Shown here: one piece after another, positions 46,391 to 59,000 of the stretch
How positions within the stretch are numbered: position 1 is the first letter of the stretch
How the letters are laid out: every line of letters starts with the position of its first letter
Origin: Hemerocallis citrina
Lineage: Eukaryota; Streptophyta; Magnoliopsida; Asparagales; Asphodelaceae
NCBI GenBank assembly: GCA_017893485.1
Contig: CM030363.1
Coordinates: forward strand, 178,035,744 to 178,099,743
Reading direction: 5' to 3'
Length of the DNA stretch: 64,000 nucleotides
Notes under the pieces: generated by a model
The model's input: the letters and a program-made list of their open reading frames with translations, nothing else
Told to the model about the DNA's origin: nothing
The model's database searches: none
Position numbers and translations under genes: made by a program

Positions 46391-48110
46391 GGTCCTCGCT
46401 GTGGGCAAGGACCTTAAATCAAATTGAAACTTGGGTAAGTAGTTAGTCAAAGTCCAAGCCAAGGGGCGAGGACTTGATAGATTAAGAAATCTCTCGTAGG
46501 TGGTCAAAGTCCAAGCTAAGGGGTGAGGACGTGAGTAGCCGAGGTCCGAGCCGAGGGACAAGGAATAGAAGGATTGAGAAATCCCTCATAGGTGGTCGGT
46601 GTCCAAGCTGAGGGGTGTGGATGTGAGTAGCCAAGGTCCGACCGAAGGGCGAGGACTTTAGGGAATGAAAAATCCCTCGTAGGTGGCCGACGTCCAAGCC
46701 GAGGGGTAAGGATATGAGTAGCTGATATCCGAGCCGAGGAGCGAGGACTTGAGGGATTGAGAAATCCCTTGTAGGTGGTCGAAGTCCAAGCCGAGGGGTG
46801 AGGACATGAGTAGCCAAGGTCCGAGCCAAGGGGAGAGGACTTTAGGAATTGAGAAATCCCTCGTAGGTGGTCGACATCCAAGCCGAGGGGCGAGGATGTG
46901 AGTAGCCGATGTCTGAGCCGAGGGACAAGGACGTGAGTAGCCTATGTCCAAGTCGAGGGGCGAGGACTTGAGGGATTGAGAAATCCCTCGTAGGTGGTCA
47001 AAGTCCAAGTCGAGGGACGAGGGCATAAGAGATTAAGAAATCTCCCGTAGGTGGACGACGTCCAAGCCGAAGGGCAATGATGGGAGTAGCCAATGTCCGA
47101 GCCAAGAGGCGAGGACTTGAGGGATTAAGAAATCCATCGTAGGTGGTCAAAGTCCAAGCCGAGGGGCAAGGACGTGAGTAGCCGATGTCCGAGCCGAGAG
47201 GCGAGGACTTGAGGGATTGAGAAATCCTTCGTAGGTGGTCGAAGTCCAAGCCGAAGAGCGAGGACGTAAGTATCCGATGTCCGAGCTGAGGGGGGGAACT
47301 TGAGGGATTGAGAAATCTCTTATAGGTGGTCGAAGTCCAAGCGGAGGGGCGAGGGCATGAGAGATTGAGAAATCTCTCGTAGGTGGTCGACGTCCAAGCC
47401 GAAGGGTAAGGAGGTGAGTAGTCGAGGTCCGATTCGAGGGGCAAGGACTTGAGGGATTGAGAAATCTTCATTGGTGGTCGAAGTCCAAGCCGAGGGGTAA
47501 GGACGTGAGAGATTGAGAAATCTCTCGTAGGTGGTCGACGTCCAAGCTGAAGGGCGAGGACGTGAGTAACTGAGGTTCGAGCCGAGGGGTGAGGACGTGA
47601 GTAACCGAGGTCCGAGCAGAGGGGTGAGGACCTTAGAGATTGAGAAATCCCTCGTTGGTGTTCTAATTCCATGCCGAGGGGCGAGGACTTGAGGGATTGA
47701 GAAATCCCTTATAGGTGGTCAAAGTCCAAGCCGAGGGGCGAGAATGTGAGAGATTAAGAAATCTCTCGTAGGTGGTCAACGTCCAAGCCGAAAGGCAAGA
47801 ATTTAAGAGATTGAAAAATCCCTAGTAGTTGGTCGATGTCCAAGCCGAAGGGGCGAGGATGTGAGAGGCGAGGAAGTGAGAGACTGAGAAATCTGTCATA
47901 AGTGGTCGATGTACAAGCCGAAGGGCGAGGACGTGAGTAGCCGAGGGGCGAGGATTTGATGGATTAAGAAATCCCTTGTATGTGGTCGACGTTCAACCCG
48001 AGGGGTGAGGACGTGAAGAATTGAGGAATCCCTCGTATGTGGTCGACGTCCAAGCCGAATGGCGAGGATGTGTGTGTTTGAGAAATCCATAAACTTTGAC
48101 TTGTTAAACA
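46390..48110. repeat. Large degenerate tandem array between pol and antisense ORF2 in B
   Basis: More than fifteen units combine GTCCAAGCCGAGGGGCGAGG, ACGTGAGTAGCCGA and GATTGAGAAATCCCTCGTAGG. The last phrase holds an imperfect hairpin, GGGATTGAGAAATCCC. Minus-strand frames of 98-224 aa across it are repeat artefacts. It is the counterpart of the 113-bp array in A. Confidence 0.9.
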
Positions 48111-48186
48111 AAATCTCCTACCTTTATTTCATGTTTGTTTATAGGGGAATTGGCGCATAGTGCCCATTACAATTGTAAGCACTCCC

Positions 48187-51100
48187 TCACTTTCCCTCTT
48201 GGAACTTGACGAGGTACTCCGCGTTTGAGGGCCTCTTAACTACCCTGCCCCCCAGGTCTTCGAATCGGTTCATACCAGGACGAACCACTTAGGAGACCTT
48301 ATATAGGCCTTCCCAATTGGGGGCTAGCTTGCCTCTAGCTGTGAGCTGGGAAATTGTGAGCTTTCTAAGTACGATGTCACCCTCCTTGATGTTGGTTAAA
48401 CGGACTTTCTTGTGTATAACCTTTCAACTGGCCCGTCGGATGGTGGATCTTTCTCGGACTTCGTCAACGAGGTCTAGGAGTTCGATCATTTGTCGAAGCC
48501 CATGTACCTAAACGAGGGGAGACCAGGGGAGACCAATTTCTAGATGGATGACTGCCTCAATCTAATATGCTAGGTTGAATGGGGACTCACCGGTCAGGAT
48601 TCTCTTAGTAGTATGGTGTGATCAAAGGACGCTCGATAACCCCTCGACCCAGAGATCCTTAGATGATTGGTCCAACCGTTTTTTGAGACTGTCAAGAATT
48701 TGTCGGTTGGTGTTTTCCGCTTGGCCGTTCGATTGGGGGTAGGAGATTGACGAGAAGCACTGTTGAATTTCGAGGTCTTCATAAAACTTTCAAAAAAATT
48801 TGCCTGCGAACTAGGTTCCGTTATTGGTGACTAGCATGTGCGGGATCCCGAACCGACATATGATGTGTTTTCAAAAGAATTATTGGGCATGAAGTTCTGT
48901 GATCGTGGCTAGGGGTTCTGCCTCGACCCATTTGGTGAAGTAGTCGATGGCCACGATAAGGAATCACCTTTGGCTCGTAGCCTTTGGAAAGGGACTGACT
49001 AGGTCCATCCCCCACATGGCAAAGGGGGTAGGGCTGGCAAGTGGTTTTAGTTCGGCTTGGGGCGAGCATCTAATGGGAGAGAACGTTTGGCAGGGGCCGC
49101 ACCTTTTTACCAGGTCCTGGGCGTCTTGCAACATAGTTGGCCAGTAGAAGCCGTGATTGAGCTTTTTTCTTGCCAGCAGCCTGCTGCCCATATGGCAACC
49201 CCTAATTCCTTTGTGTAACTCCTCTAAAGCATACTTAGCTTGATTTGGTTTCAGAAAACATAAATAAGGTCTCCTGTCAGCCATGGTGTAGGATCGCTTG
49301 AAAAGCACGGTCTCAATTAGGGTAAACCTTTCGGACCGGATCCTAGTAGTCAGTGCCACAGCACGGTCCTGCGGTAGCTCACTGTTGGTCAAGGACTTTC
49401 GTATAGGATCCATCCATGCCTCGGCTTGTTCGCCGGAGAGGATGCATAGGACTTCAAGTTCTTCGATACTAGGTTTGAGGAGGACCTCGACTAGGACAGT
49501 GCAGTCTAATCCTCTGAGGGATGACGATGCGAGTTTGGACAAGGTGTTGGCGTGACCGTTTTGTTCTCTTGGGATCCGTCGAACTGCCGCATTCTCAAAT
49601 AGCACCAGGAGTTATTTTGCGCGTGCCAAGTACGGGTCATCCTAGTGTCGCGGGCATCATGCTCCTCGATGATCTGATTGACCACGAGCTGGAAATCACT
49701 GAAGACCTGTATCCGTCTCTCTCGTGCCCGGTAGGCCAGTGTGAGCCCGGCGATAAAGGCTTCATATTCTGCCTCGTTGTTGGAGGCCGAAAAATTGAGT
49801 CGAAGAGAATACTGGAGGACAAAGTCGTCGAGACACCTAAGGATGACGCCACCTCTGCTCCCTAACTCACATGATGATCCATCCACATAGACGTCCCATG
49901 CCGGGACGTCCTCCCGAATTTATGGAGACTTGAGGATGGTCCACTCCATAATGAATTCTGCGAGAGCCTAGCCTTTGATGGTCATCCGAGGATGGCAGCT
50001 GATGTCGTGCTTGATGAGCTTGATTGACCACTTGATTAAGCAGTCAAAGTTCTCGGGCTTGTTGAGAACCACTTTGAGAGGCAGATCTGTAAGGATGTGG
50101 ACGGAGTGGGCCTGAAAGTATGGTCGAAGTTTCTGTGCGGCCATTACCAACACATAGGCGATCTTTTCCATGTTGGGGTATCGGACCTCGGCATCGTGCA
50201 GGACCTTGCTGACATAATAGATGGGCTTCTTCACCCTGTCCTCCTCTCTAACCAACATGGTGCTGAGCGCGTGTTCCGTGGTGGATAGATAGAGGAAGAG
50301 GGGTTCGCCCGGCTCTGGCTTGCTGAGGAGCAGGGGGTTGGCCAGGTAGGCCTTCAGTTGATCAAATGCCTTTTGTTGAGAATCCACCAACTCGAATCTG
50401 TTCGCCCCTCGGAGGGCCTTGAAGAATGGGAGCGACATCTCTCTGGACGTGGAGAGAAAACGGCCGATGGCCGCCAGTTGTCCCGTGAGCCTTTGGACTT
50501 CTTTAACATTTTTCAGAGGGGCCATGTCGAGTATGGCCTGAATCTTTTTAGGGTTCGCCTCAATGCTGCGCTGGCTCACTATAAATCCGAGAAACCTTCC
50601 CGAGGAGACGCCGAAGGCACATTTAGAGGGGTTGAGTCTCATGTTGTGAGATTGCAGGACCCCGAAACCCTCCTCGAGGTTTGACATGATCCTGCCCTCC
50701 GCGACTTTTGATGAGCATATCATCTACATATACTTCCATGTTCCGGCCTATCATCTTTTTGAAAACTCGGTTAACTAGTCTTTGATATGTAGCGCTGGCA
50801 TTCTTCAGCCCGAAGGGCATGACTCAGTAACAGTAGAGGCCTTGGTCGATCACGAAGGCAGTCTTTGGTATATCTTGAGGGAGCATTCTGGTCTTGTTGT
50901 AGCCTAAAAAGGCATCCATGAAGCTCAACAGCTCGTGCCCCGCAGTTGCATCGATCAGGGTGTCGATATTTGGGAGAGGGAATGGATCTTTCGGGCAGGC
51001 ATTGTTAAGGTTTGTGAAATCTATGCATCCTCCATTTTTTGTTTGTCTTTCTCACCATTATGATATTGGCCAACCACTTCGAATAACTGACTTCCTATAT

Positions 51101-53638
51101 GAACCGTGTTGAGAGGAGCTTGCCCACTTCTTCCTTCACTGCTTGCTACCTGTCCGGGGCGAACTTAAGTCCCTTCTGCTGAACCGGCTTTGAGTTCGAG
51201 GGGACGCTTAGCTTGTACATAATGATGTCTTCAAAAATCCCAGGCATGTCGAATGGCGTCCAGGCAAAGAGTTCGGCATTACGATGAATACTTTCAATGA
51301 TTGACAGCTTTAGGTCCAGGGTCAGAGATTGGCTTACTCGGAACCATTTGGATTTGTCTCCTTCGGAGAAGGGGACCTCCTCTAGCACGTCTACGGGCTC
51401 CGAGCCTCTGTTGGATGGGAATTCTACCGCGTCAAGGGGAAAGACTCCCCCCCCCCACTTCGGTCATGTAGCATGAACGAGCCGATTCTTGATTACCCCG
51501 AACTACACCGACCCCGTGATCTGTGGGAAACTTCAGCTTCAAGTGATAGGCGGAGAGAACCGCCTGGTGTGTGCACAGGCCGGGTCTGCCGAGGATACCA
51601 TTATAGGCGGCCTTAATATTGACCACCATGAACTCCATCGCTTCGGTCCGAATGGTCAGAGCCATGCTAGTGGTCACGTCAAGTGTGATGATTCCCTCGA
51701 TTTGGACAAGAACGTCGGAGAAACCATGAAGCGTGTACCCCGCCGACTTCAACCTTTCGCGGGAGAGCATGAGGCTTTCGAACGCAGCCAAAAATAAGAT
51801 ATTGACTGAACTCTCATTGTCAACAAGGATACGTCGGACCTCATGGTTTACCATACCGAGGCTGACCACCAGGGCATCACAATGAGGTAGTCAGATGCCT
51901 TCGAGATCTTCATTGGAGAATGAGACCGCCAGCCTCTGATCCCCGGGAGGCAGATAGTTATGGACAGAGTTTACTTCTCGAACGAAAGCTTTGCGGGAGG
52001 TGTTCGATTACCCCCCATAGGCCCGCCAAGGACACAATAAAGAATAGCCGGCCTCCCGACATCCTCCACCTCGAGCTCGGGCTCGGGCCGCCTGCTGACC
52101 GTCCGAAGAGGATGTGAGGGTCGCGGATCCCTCTAGTCCCCAGGGTTAGTTTGAGTGAACTCCCTCAAGTACCCTCTCTGGATAAGGGATTCAATCTCGT
52201 CTTTGAGGGCGCAGCAATTATCGGTCTTGTGCTCATTGTCCCGATGGAAGGGACAGTAGAACCTTCAGTCCCTCTTCTTATTGCTGTTAGGTCGGGGAGG
52301 AAGGCAAACGATCCATTTGTCCTCGATCTCCAGGAGGATAGCCGACATGTTTTGGGTTAGCGGAGTGTATCTCTCGAAATGGGGAACCGGTGGGGGGCGT
52401 TTCTGGGCAAACACATCATTCTGAGCATTCTTCACAGGCTCGGAGTCTTCAGTTTTTCTTTTCCCCTTAGCTGGGGTTTCCTTCAGGCCTTCGGGGTGCA
52501 GGGCCTCCTAAGCCCGGATGTACTTTTCGACCCTGTTGAGAAGGTCGGGAAATTCTAAGGGCGGTTTCTTAGCCAAGAAAGCCTTCAACTGGCCGTGGCG
52601 AACATTGTATCGAAAGGCCGCCGATGTGACACTGGCATCGAAAGACGAGACCACCCTAGCTTTGGTTGTGAACCTCTTCACAAATTTGCAGAGGGGCTCT
52701 CCTTCCTTCTGCTTGAGGTCCAGAAGGGACATGCTTGTCTTCTCGACCTTCTGGCTGGTCACAAAGTGAGCAAGAAAGTATTCCTCGAGCTGGTCAAATG
52801 AGAAAACCAAACTGGGGGAGAGCTTCGAGAACTATTCCTGAGTTGGGCCACGTAGGGTGGCTGGAAATGCACAGCATAGGAGAGGATCTGATGCGCTGTG
52901 AATCATCATGAGGGTTTTCATCCCTTCCATGTGATCAGCTGGATCACTCTCGCCATTGTAGGTCTCGAACTGAGGCGGTCTGAAATTCCTAGGAATTTCA
53001 GCATCTAGAATTTGAGAGGAGAATGAAGGTCGGCTCGGCTAGTGTGCCCAGTCGGATTGGGGTCCTCGCTCGTTAATGCGGGCGAGGTGATTCTCCATCT
53101 CTTGGAGGAGGTGGAGGACAACTTCGTTTTGCCTTGGTGGCTGGGACAAACCGTAAGACTTGGGACCCTGAACCTTTTCCGACCTCGGGCCGGCATTATG
53201 ATGTTCGAGCCTAGGACCACCTTCGAGGGCTCGGAGGATCTTGTTCCTGAAATATCGGAACTCGGCTCTCGTGACCGGGGCTTGTTCACCTTGACCGTGC
53301 GGAGGTTGCCCATCCCTCAAGGAGCGACTACGGTAGTGCTCCTGGCTTCGGGATGGGAGAGTGCTATGTGTTGGAGCTGGGTTGGAAGGGGCTGCCCGGC
53401 TTCTTGATCAGCTGAGCTGGTGTCGAAGGTCATCCGCGGGATGCCGGTGGTTGATGATATGTCATAAGTCATTGGAAACTGAGCGTGAAGTGCTCGAACT
53501 GGGTCCTGCTGTACCATCGAATGGTGGTTTGATAGATCCCTGAGTATTCACATGACTGTGAGAAGGATGGGGGTCGGGATGACGTCCAACGATGAGGGCA
53601 CTTCTGGCTTTGGGAGCCACGGGAGAGCTCGGCTTCAT
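48187..53638 (-). pseudogene. Gag-Pol polyprotein of element B (decayed)
   Basis: It reads down from ATG 53638 (MKPSSPVAP). Gag domain: about 52830-52500 (FDQLEEYFLAHFVTSQKVEK through LLNRVEKYIRA). Cys/His segment: about 52260. Protease: ILVDNESS at about 51830-51807, where the usual Gly is Glu (51813-51815). RT: YVDD at 50729-50718. RNase H: full, with IYYVSKVLHDAEVRYPNMEK (about 50220), MDGSS (about 49885), NNEAEYEA (about 49790) and the Asp in FSDFQLV. Integrase: CGPCQ (about 49110), WGMDLVSPF, the GQAEN Glu (about 48710), and a C-terminal LAPNWEGLYKV. The stop is at 48187-48189. Many stops and frame changes break it. It keeps the RNase H region that A has lost. Confidence 0.9.
50718..50729 (-). 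other. RT catalytic YVDD of element B
   Basis: TATGTAGATGAT on the minus strand. It is preceded by GRNMEV and followed by MLIKS, as in A (GRNMEV/MLVKS). The frame shifts about 25 codons later. Confidence 0.9.
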
Positions 53639-53670
53639 GAGAGACCCGAGATTAGGATCGAGTCAGCCGG

Positions 53671-53689
53671 TTCCCACAGACGGTGCCAA
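53671..53689 (-). promoter_or_regulatory. Primer-binding site of B
   Basis: Minus strand TTGGCACCGTCTGTGGGAA, two bases after the 5' LTR end. It differs from A's PBS at one base. Confidence 0.85.
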
Positions 53690-53691
53690 CA

Positions 53692-54047
53692 TGGTGCTGC
53701 TTGTTTTCGGTGCGGGAGCAACACGTGTGAGTTCTTGTAATTTGTAAAGTGGAAGGGAAATCCCGGTGATAGGCCCTCCGATGATCTAGTCAGTCACTAA
53801 AAAAGAGACTAAATAGCTAGGGTTCAGGTGGAGAATTTGAGATTACCTTTTCTATTGAGGAAGGGGCCTGGTATTTATAGGTAGAGGCAAATGGGTATGT
53901 AACCCTAATGGGTCGGGATAGACCCATTTGTTTGTGGGCCTAAAGTGGTAGAAGGCTCGTTGGCCCTATTGACCTGATGATCTGGATGAGCAAAATCTGG
54001 GGAGATCTGGCAGCCCTGATTTGGCCATGTCATCTATACCCACATCA
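53692..54047 (-). repeat. 5' LTR of element B
   Basis: It is 356 bp. The minus-strand start TGATGTGGG is at 54047 and a TATA-like CCTATAAATACC is at 53870-53881. About 42 differences from the 3' LTR were counted over about 355 aligned bases. Confidence 0.9.
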
Positions 54048-54960
54048 ATATGTATGAAGGGGCAAAAACCACAATTAGAACTACCACATGAGAGACTAGT
54101 GATTTTTCTATTACAGTAGGTTTACATCAAGGTTTGGCTTTAAGCCCCGACCCCTTTTCCTTGGTTATGGATGAATTGACGCGAGGAATAGAAGATGAGG
54201 TGCCTTGGTGTAAGTTTTTTGCCGATGACATCGTCTTAGTAGACAAGACTAGAGCATCAATATTTGTTAAATTAGAATTGTGGAGATAAGCTTTCTAAGC
54301 TAGAGGCTTTAGAATAAGCATAACTAAAATAGAGTATATGAATTGTAATTTTAGTGATATTCAGAACACAAACGAAGAAGTAGTGAAGCTTGATGGTCAA
54401 GAGATACCTAAGAGAGATCATTTCCGATATTTAGGCTCGATTAAGTAAAGATGTTATACATAGGATCCAAGCAGAGTGGCTTAATTAGAGAAGTGTCAGG
54501 GATGTTTTTTGTGACAAACGTATACCTTTGAAGTTGAAGGAAAAGTTTTATAGGACGGCTGTTAGACTAATGTATGGAGCAGAGTGTTGGGCAACAAAGA
54601 AATAATATGTCCAAAAAATGAGTGTAGCGAAGATGATGATGCTAAGATGGATGTGTGGTAAAACCAGGAATGATAGAATTGGAAACGAGCATGTACGGGA
54701 CATGGTAAAGGTAGCTCATATCCAAGATAAATTAAGAAAGAATCCTCTCAGGTGATTTGGACACGTCACACGTAGACCTAGTAGTGCCCTCGTTAAAAAG
54801 AGTGATTTGATAAGTGTTGATGATAGAGGTAGGGGTAGGGAAAGACCTAAACTTATTTGGGTGAAACGGTGAGAAAAGATATGATAGCTTATGGCCTTAC
54901 AGAAGATATTGCGGTAAACCAAGCAGAATGGAAAACCAGGATTCATGTAGCCGACCCCAA
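54048..54960 (+). pseudogene. LINE reverse transcriptase, second half and C-terminus
   Basis: After DMYEGAKTT the pieces in order are VGLHQGLALSPD (about 54120), MDELTRGIEDEVPW, the catalytic FADDIVLVD (about 54217-54246), LDGQEIPKRDHFRYLGSI (about 54390), LMYGAECWA (about 54570), and KMMMLRWMCGKTRNDRIGNE (about 54630). The end is VADPK near 54950. Stops and frame changes break it (for example TAA after LELWR at about 54285). It is an old, dead copy. Confidence 0.88.
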
Positions 54961-54995
54961 GTAGTTGGGCAAAAAACTTGGTTGTTGTTGTATTT
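54048..54995 (+). mobile_element. RTE-type LINE, 3' part
   Basis: It resumes the LINE cut at 7812 and ends with a CTTGGTTGTTGTTGTA tail, typical of plant RTE 3' ends. The phrase GCCGACCCCAAGTAGTTGGG just before the tail is a common RTE C-terminus. Confidence 0.88.
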
Positions 54996-55435
54996 ATTTC
55001 TGCGAGTGTATGTAACACAAGAAGTTGTGCATGTTATGGAAGTTCACACAAAAAGTTATATATGTCATGGAAGAATATACATCTGAAGGAGCAGGAGGTG
55101 GAAGATTAGCGATACTCTTTTTTTTGGGCAAAGGAAGATTAGAGATACTCGAACATTGGCAATGTTTGGTATTGCTTCAAGGGTTCGAGAACATCTTTGA
55201 CCTCTAAAGTCATTTTAGGTTTAAAAGGTTTATATGGAGTTGACTAAAAGTTACTTGAAGCCAAAGCACTTATTTAAAACCAAAGCTTTTTTCTAACTTA
55301 TTCATTAAATAGAAAGTAACATTGATACCAAAGAACATACAACTTTTATCCTTACAAAAGCGGTCAAGTGGACAAAGCCACTCCCAAAATGAATTTTTAA
55401 CCAAGGATGATAGATGTGCTCTCCCCTCCAATTAG
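54996..55435. other. Unassigned sequence between the LINE and the Copia element
   Basis: No gene, repeat or domain was recognised. The short frames at 54716-55018 (minus) and 55025-55207 have no family features. Confidence 0.4.
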
Positions 55436-56058
55436 TGATGGATATATAGGTATATTCTCAATATAATAGAACATTATTGTGTATAATGTTCTATGGGGAA
55501 ACACGTACTTTTACGTGTTATCTGTTTATTGTTGGACCGGGTTGACTAGACATGAAGCCCAGTACCCTAAACCCACTTTAATCCCATATATACTAGTCTT
55601 GTGGTAATGCCTGAGATTATTCCAATTCTGATAATCAGTGAATAATATCTCAAGCAGTTGGATATTAACCCTAACCCTATTTTCTATTATTATAACCTCT
55701 TTAATCTCTAACAATCTTGAGATATCATTCTTTTAACTTGGGATTAAGAGAGAAGTCTCTCATCATAGACCGGAACCCAACTCCGGCGTCGACTCCCGCC
55801 ATGGGCGTCACCTTCACCATCGTCGTCGTTGTCACAGGCACCTCCGCAGACCGCTGATCTCTGCCTCCTTCTCCCATCGCCTCCTTCTCCAGATCGAGCG
55901 AAGTCAGAGCGGAAGGGAAGAGTTCAGATCTCATCCTTTTTGACATGTGTCCTGGTCTGTGTGGTCGGATCTGCTGTGTGGTGTTCGGAGTCGGGATCAA
56001 ATCTAAAAATTCAACTCAGAGAGTCTACATCTGACTGCAGCTTTTGATTGAGTCTTCA

Positions 56059-59000
56059 TGTCATGCCCCGCTTCCCAAAAATATGGAATACGAGCGCGTG
56101 ACGAAGCCCAGCGAATGATTTTAACATCATCCATAAGCTGTAGGATCGACTCGGCATCATAACAAGGATATAACAAGATTTATATATAACCAAGCATGCA
56201 TGAATAATTCATTAAGCAACAGAAAATAATTGAAAACAAATATTAATGTCCAAATAGTTTTCAAGTCAAGATCAAGTGTAAAACTCTAGAACATAAGTCT
56301 GTTACAAGTCTTAAGCAACAACAAATGAAATAACTCAATTACAAAACGAAATGATTAAAGAAAGTTTTTCCCAAGAAAGGCCTAGAACGTCTGCTCACCC
56401 ATTCCAGTAGGTAGCACATCTCCAAAGTCTGCTTAATAAATATAAAAAGGAAAAAGTAGAGAAAACAAGAGAAAACGCCCTTAGTGCAAGTTAGGGCCAT
56501 AAATAGTAAAAGCGAGTACAAGTAATGAGGAACAAAAATTGGAATCAAGAATGTAATAGGGATACAACAAGTAGTGGGAAAACCAAGAAATAGCTAGCAA
56601 GAAGGAAAACTCGAGTAAACAGGCTGGATAACAAATACTAATAGTGGAGTAAGTGACAAGTGAACATGTAGGGGTATCTAACCTCAAGTGACAGACATCA
56701 AGTACAAGTGTCAGGTAACGAGTCTTAAGTCTAGTGTCAAGTTGTCTGGTCTCAAGTATCAAGTATCAAGTTATAAATGTCAAGTGTTATTATTCAAGTA
56801 TCAAGTCTCATGTAACAATTCATCAAGCTTCAACTAAACATGTATCAAGTTCGAGTTTCATGTATCAGGTTTCATGTATCATGTAATCAAGTATCGAGTA
56901 AGCAGGTATCATGTTCAAGTCTTGTAGTTATTACTATCTAGGTAGCACTTCATGTATCCATACTTTTACTACATGGTTGCTACAGTCAAAGCAATTTCGT
57001 TTAGGCCTAGTAATGAATTTTATAGGGCGGCGTACTCAGGTATCAAGTATCAAGCAAGCACGGTTCATGAATACAAAAATAAATAACAAGTTCACGAAGC
57101 GAGTCCGTGAATACTAACAAGTTTAAGAATCACACAGTGGGTTCATGAATACAACAAGTTCATGAGCCAAGTAACTGACTCCGTGAATACATCAAGTGCA
57201 ACAAGGTCATGAACCGAGTACTGGAAAACATGGGCCCCCTTCCGAGTACACTTACCTATATTGTCCACTACTATGGTCTTTCCCTTAAACCCTGGCTTGT
57301 TACTTTATTAATTTTTATCAAGCAAGCATGCAAGTGTGTGAAATAAGTCAAGAAGTCATAATCATGGATATGGAACAAGCTTAGGCTAGATAGGATTCAA
57401 GTTCGAGGGTCTAAACAAATTAAAATATCAAGAACAACGAAAGTCTCAAATCTGGACAGCATGATGTTGATGCACCAAAACTATGATATCTCCTAGACCG
57501 TAACTCGGAATTTGAAAGTTCCGGAGGCTATCGATATCTAGACATCTGGAGCTACGTTTACTATTCAGGGCTTAGGTTCAGACTCTGATGTTAAAGGGAT
57601 CAAAACAGCATAGCAAGGTCCAGGACAGCAACATGTGGGAATGTCTTACATGTTTAGGTTGCATGATAATTGGTAATTAGGCGTCTAGGTTAATGTGTGA
57701 TATAAATACGGGGTAATGGTTATCAAAACAGCAAGTAATATTTATTTCTCAACTCAAATGGGTGCAAGTTCATCACATACAAGATATAACACACATCTAC
57801 AAATCTGGGGTTCCTTAATTTCATTTGTTCATGTGTTCAGGGGATAAAAATGAGTCCAAGTAGTTGTAATATAATACAATGAAAGTGTTGTGACTCTCAA
57901 GATTATAGAATTGATGAGGATTAATATTCGATCAACAACGACAAGTCAAGGAGGAGTCACAACTACTAACTATTTGCAGTATTTTCAAATTGAAGGCTTG
58001 TACTAGAACAAAAATATGTACAAGATGAATACTTGCCTTGATTGACGACGAATAGATCTGTTAGTTGAAGAAAACGAGATCGAAAAATTCCCCGGCAAAG
58101 TCTCCCAAAAGCACATGTGAAAATTCAACAGTAGAGCGAATCTCCCCACACCAGATCCCACCCAAACAGCAAACAGCAATCTGGGATTCGCTGCGCTAAA
58201 ATACGAAACACCAAAACTAGCAAATCAGATCACTCCTATGCAGCGGATCTGGGCCAGAACAGCGGACAACAACTTCGGATCCGCTGCGGCAAAACAGCGA
58301 ACAGCAATCAGATCAGGCTTGATTGCACGGATCTTGAAGCGATCCAAGGGCTGAGATTCAATGCCGCCCAACCTGCTTCTTCTTCCTTCTTCCGATCGGC
58401 AGAGAACGAGGGAGAGGGAGGGAGCGGCGGCGAGCGGCGTTCGGTGTGCGACGCGAGGCTCGCGACAATGGGGAGGACGATGGCGGCGGAATCAGCGGCG
58501 CGACGTCGAGAAGGAACTCGTTGCGTGCGGCTCTGTTCATAGGTTCGAACAGTGGATGGGAGCGAGGGATTGGTTCGGGGTGCTAACGGCATGAACGGAG
58601 GTCGGATAGGAGGTCGAGGGGGAGGAGATGATGGTAATGGCGATGGGTAGAGGTGGGTGGAGGTCGAAAATGGCCAAATGGGTTTCAGAGTTCGAGTAAT
58701 GGCGATGGAGATTGGGTGCTGAGTTCGATGGTTGGGGACGACGATGGTTGATGGTGGATGCGATGGTGAGGGAGATGAAGGCGGGGGTTAGAGGTGGTGG
58801 ACGGGCAATCGAAGGTATGGAATTAGGTTCTGGGCGGTTGGACGAAGGGTGAAGGAGAACGAGTTGAAGAAGGAGAAGTGCAGCGGATGGTTTATTAGGG
58901 GGTTGCACAGTAGTCGGGGTTTAGGGTTAGGGTTAGGGTTATATAGTATAGAGTTTGGGTTTAATGGGTATTAGGGTATCCGTTTCGAGAGGGATCCAAC

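Larger units (their letters stand above)
7813..54047 (-). mobile_element. Gypsy element B (Tat/Retand-like), host of the nested insertions
   Basis: This minus-strand LTR retrotransposon inserted in the LINE with TSD ATATG. From its 5' end it has a 5' LTR (53692-54047), PBS, gag-pol (53638-48187), tandem repeats (about 48110-46060) and an antisense cassette on the plus strand. The cassette consists of ORF2 in three pieces (45760 back to about 12128) and ORF1 (9842-11901). Tandem repeats (9480-8440), a PPT and the 3' LTR (7813-8275) follow. Two large insertions, C2 at 12193 and E2 at 38765, bring its span to 46 kb; its own sequence is about 13 kb. The LTRs differ by about 12%, so it is the older of the two Gypsy copies. 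Confidence 0.9.

Noticed and set aside
46482..47672. Long minus-strand frames with repeated SSPLGSDLGYSRPHPSAWTS-like units
   Set aside because: The units match the DNA tandem array of element B; there is no non-repeat domain.
55740..56000. Minus-strand 91-aa frame and plus-strand 72-aa frame near 55725-56047
   Set aside because: No recognisable domain. The stretch lies within the proposed Copia 5' LTR or leader, and both strands are open over the same GC-richer segment.
58916..58940. GGGTTTAGGGTTAGGGTTAGGG, a telomere-like run
   Set aside because: It has only three to four imperfect units, lies inside solo LTR C3, and similar GGTTTAGGG phrases are common by chance in this AT/G-rich LTR. 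It is not evidence of a chromosome end.
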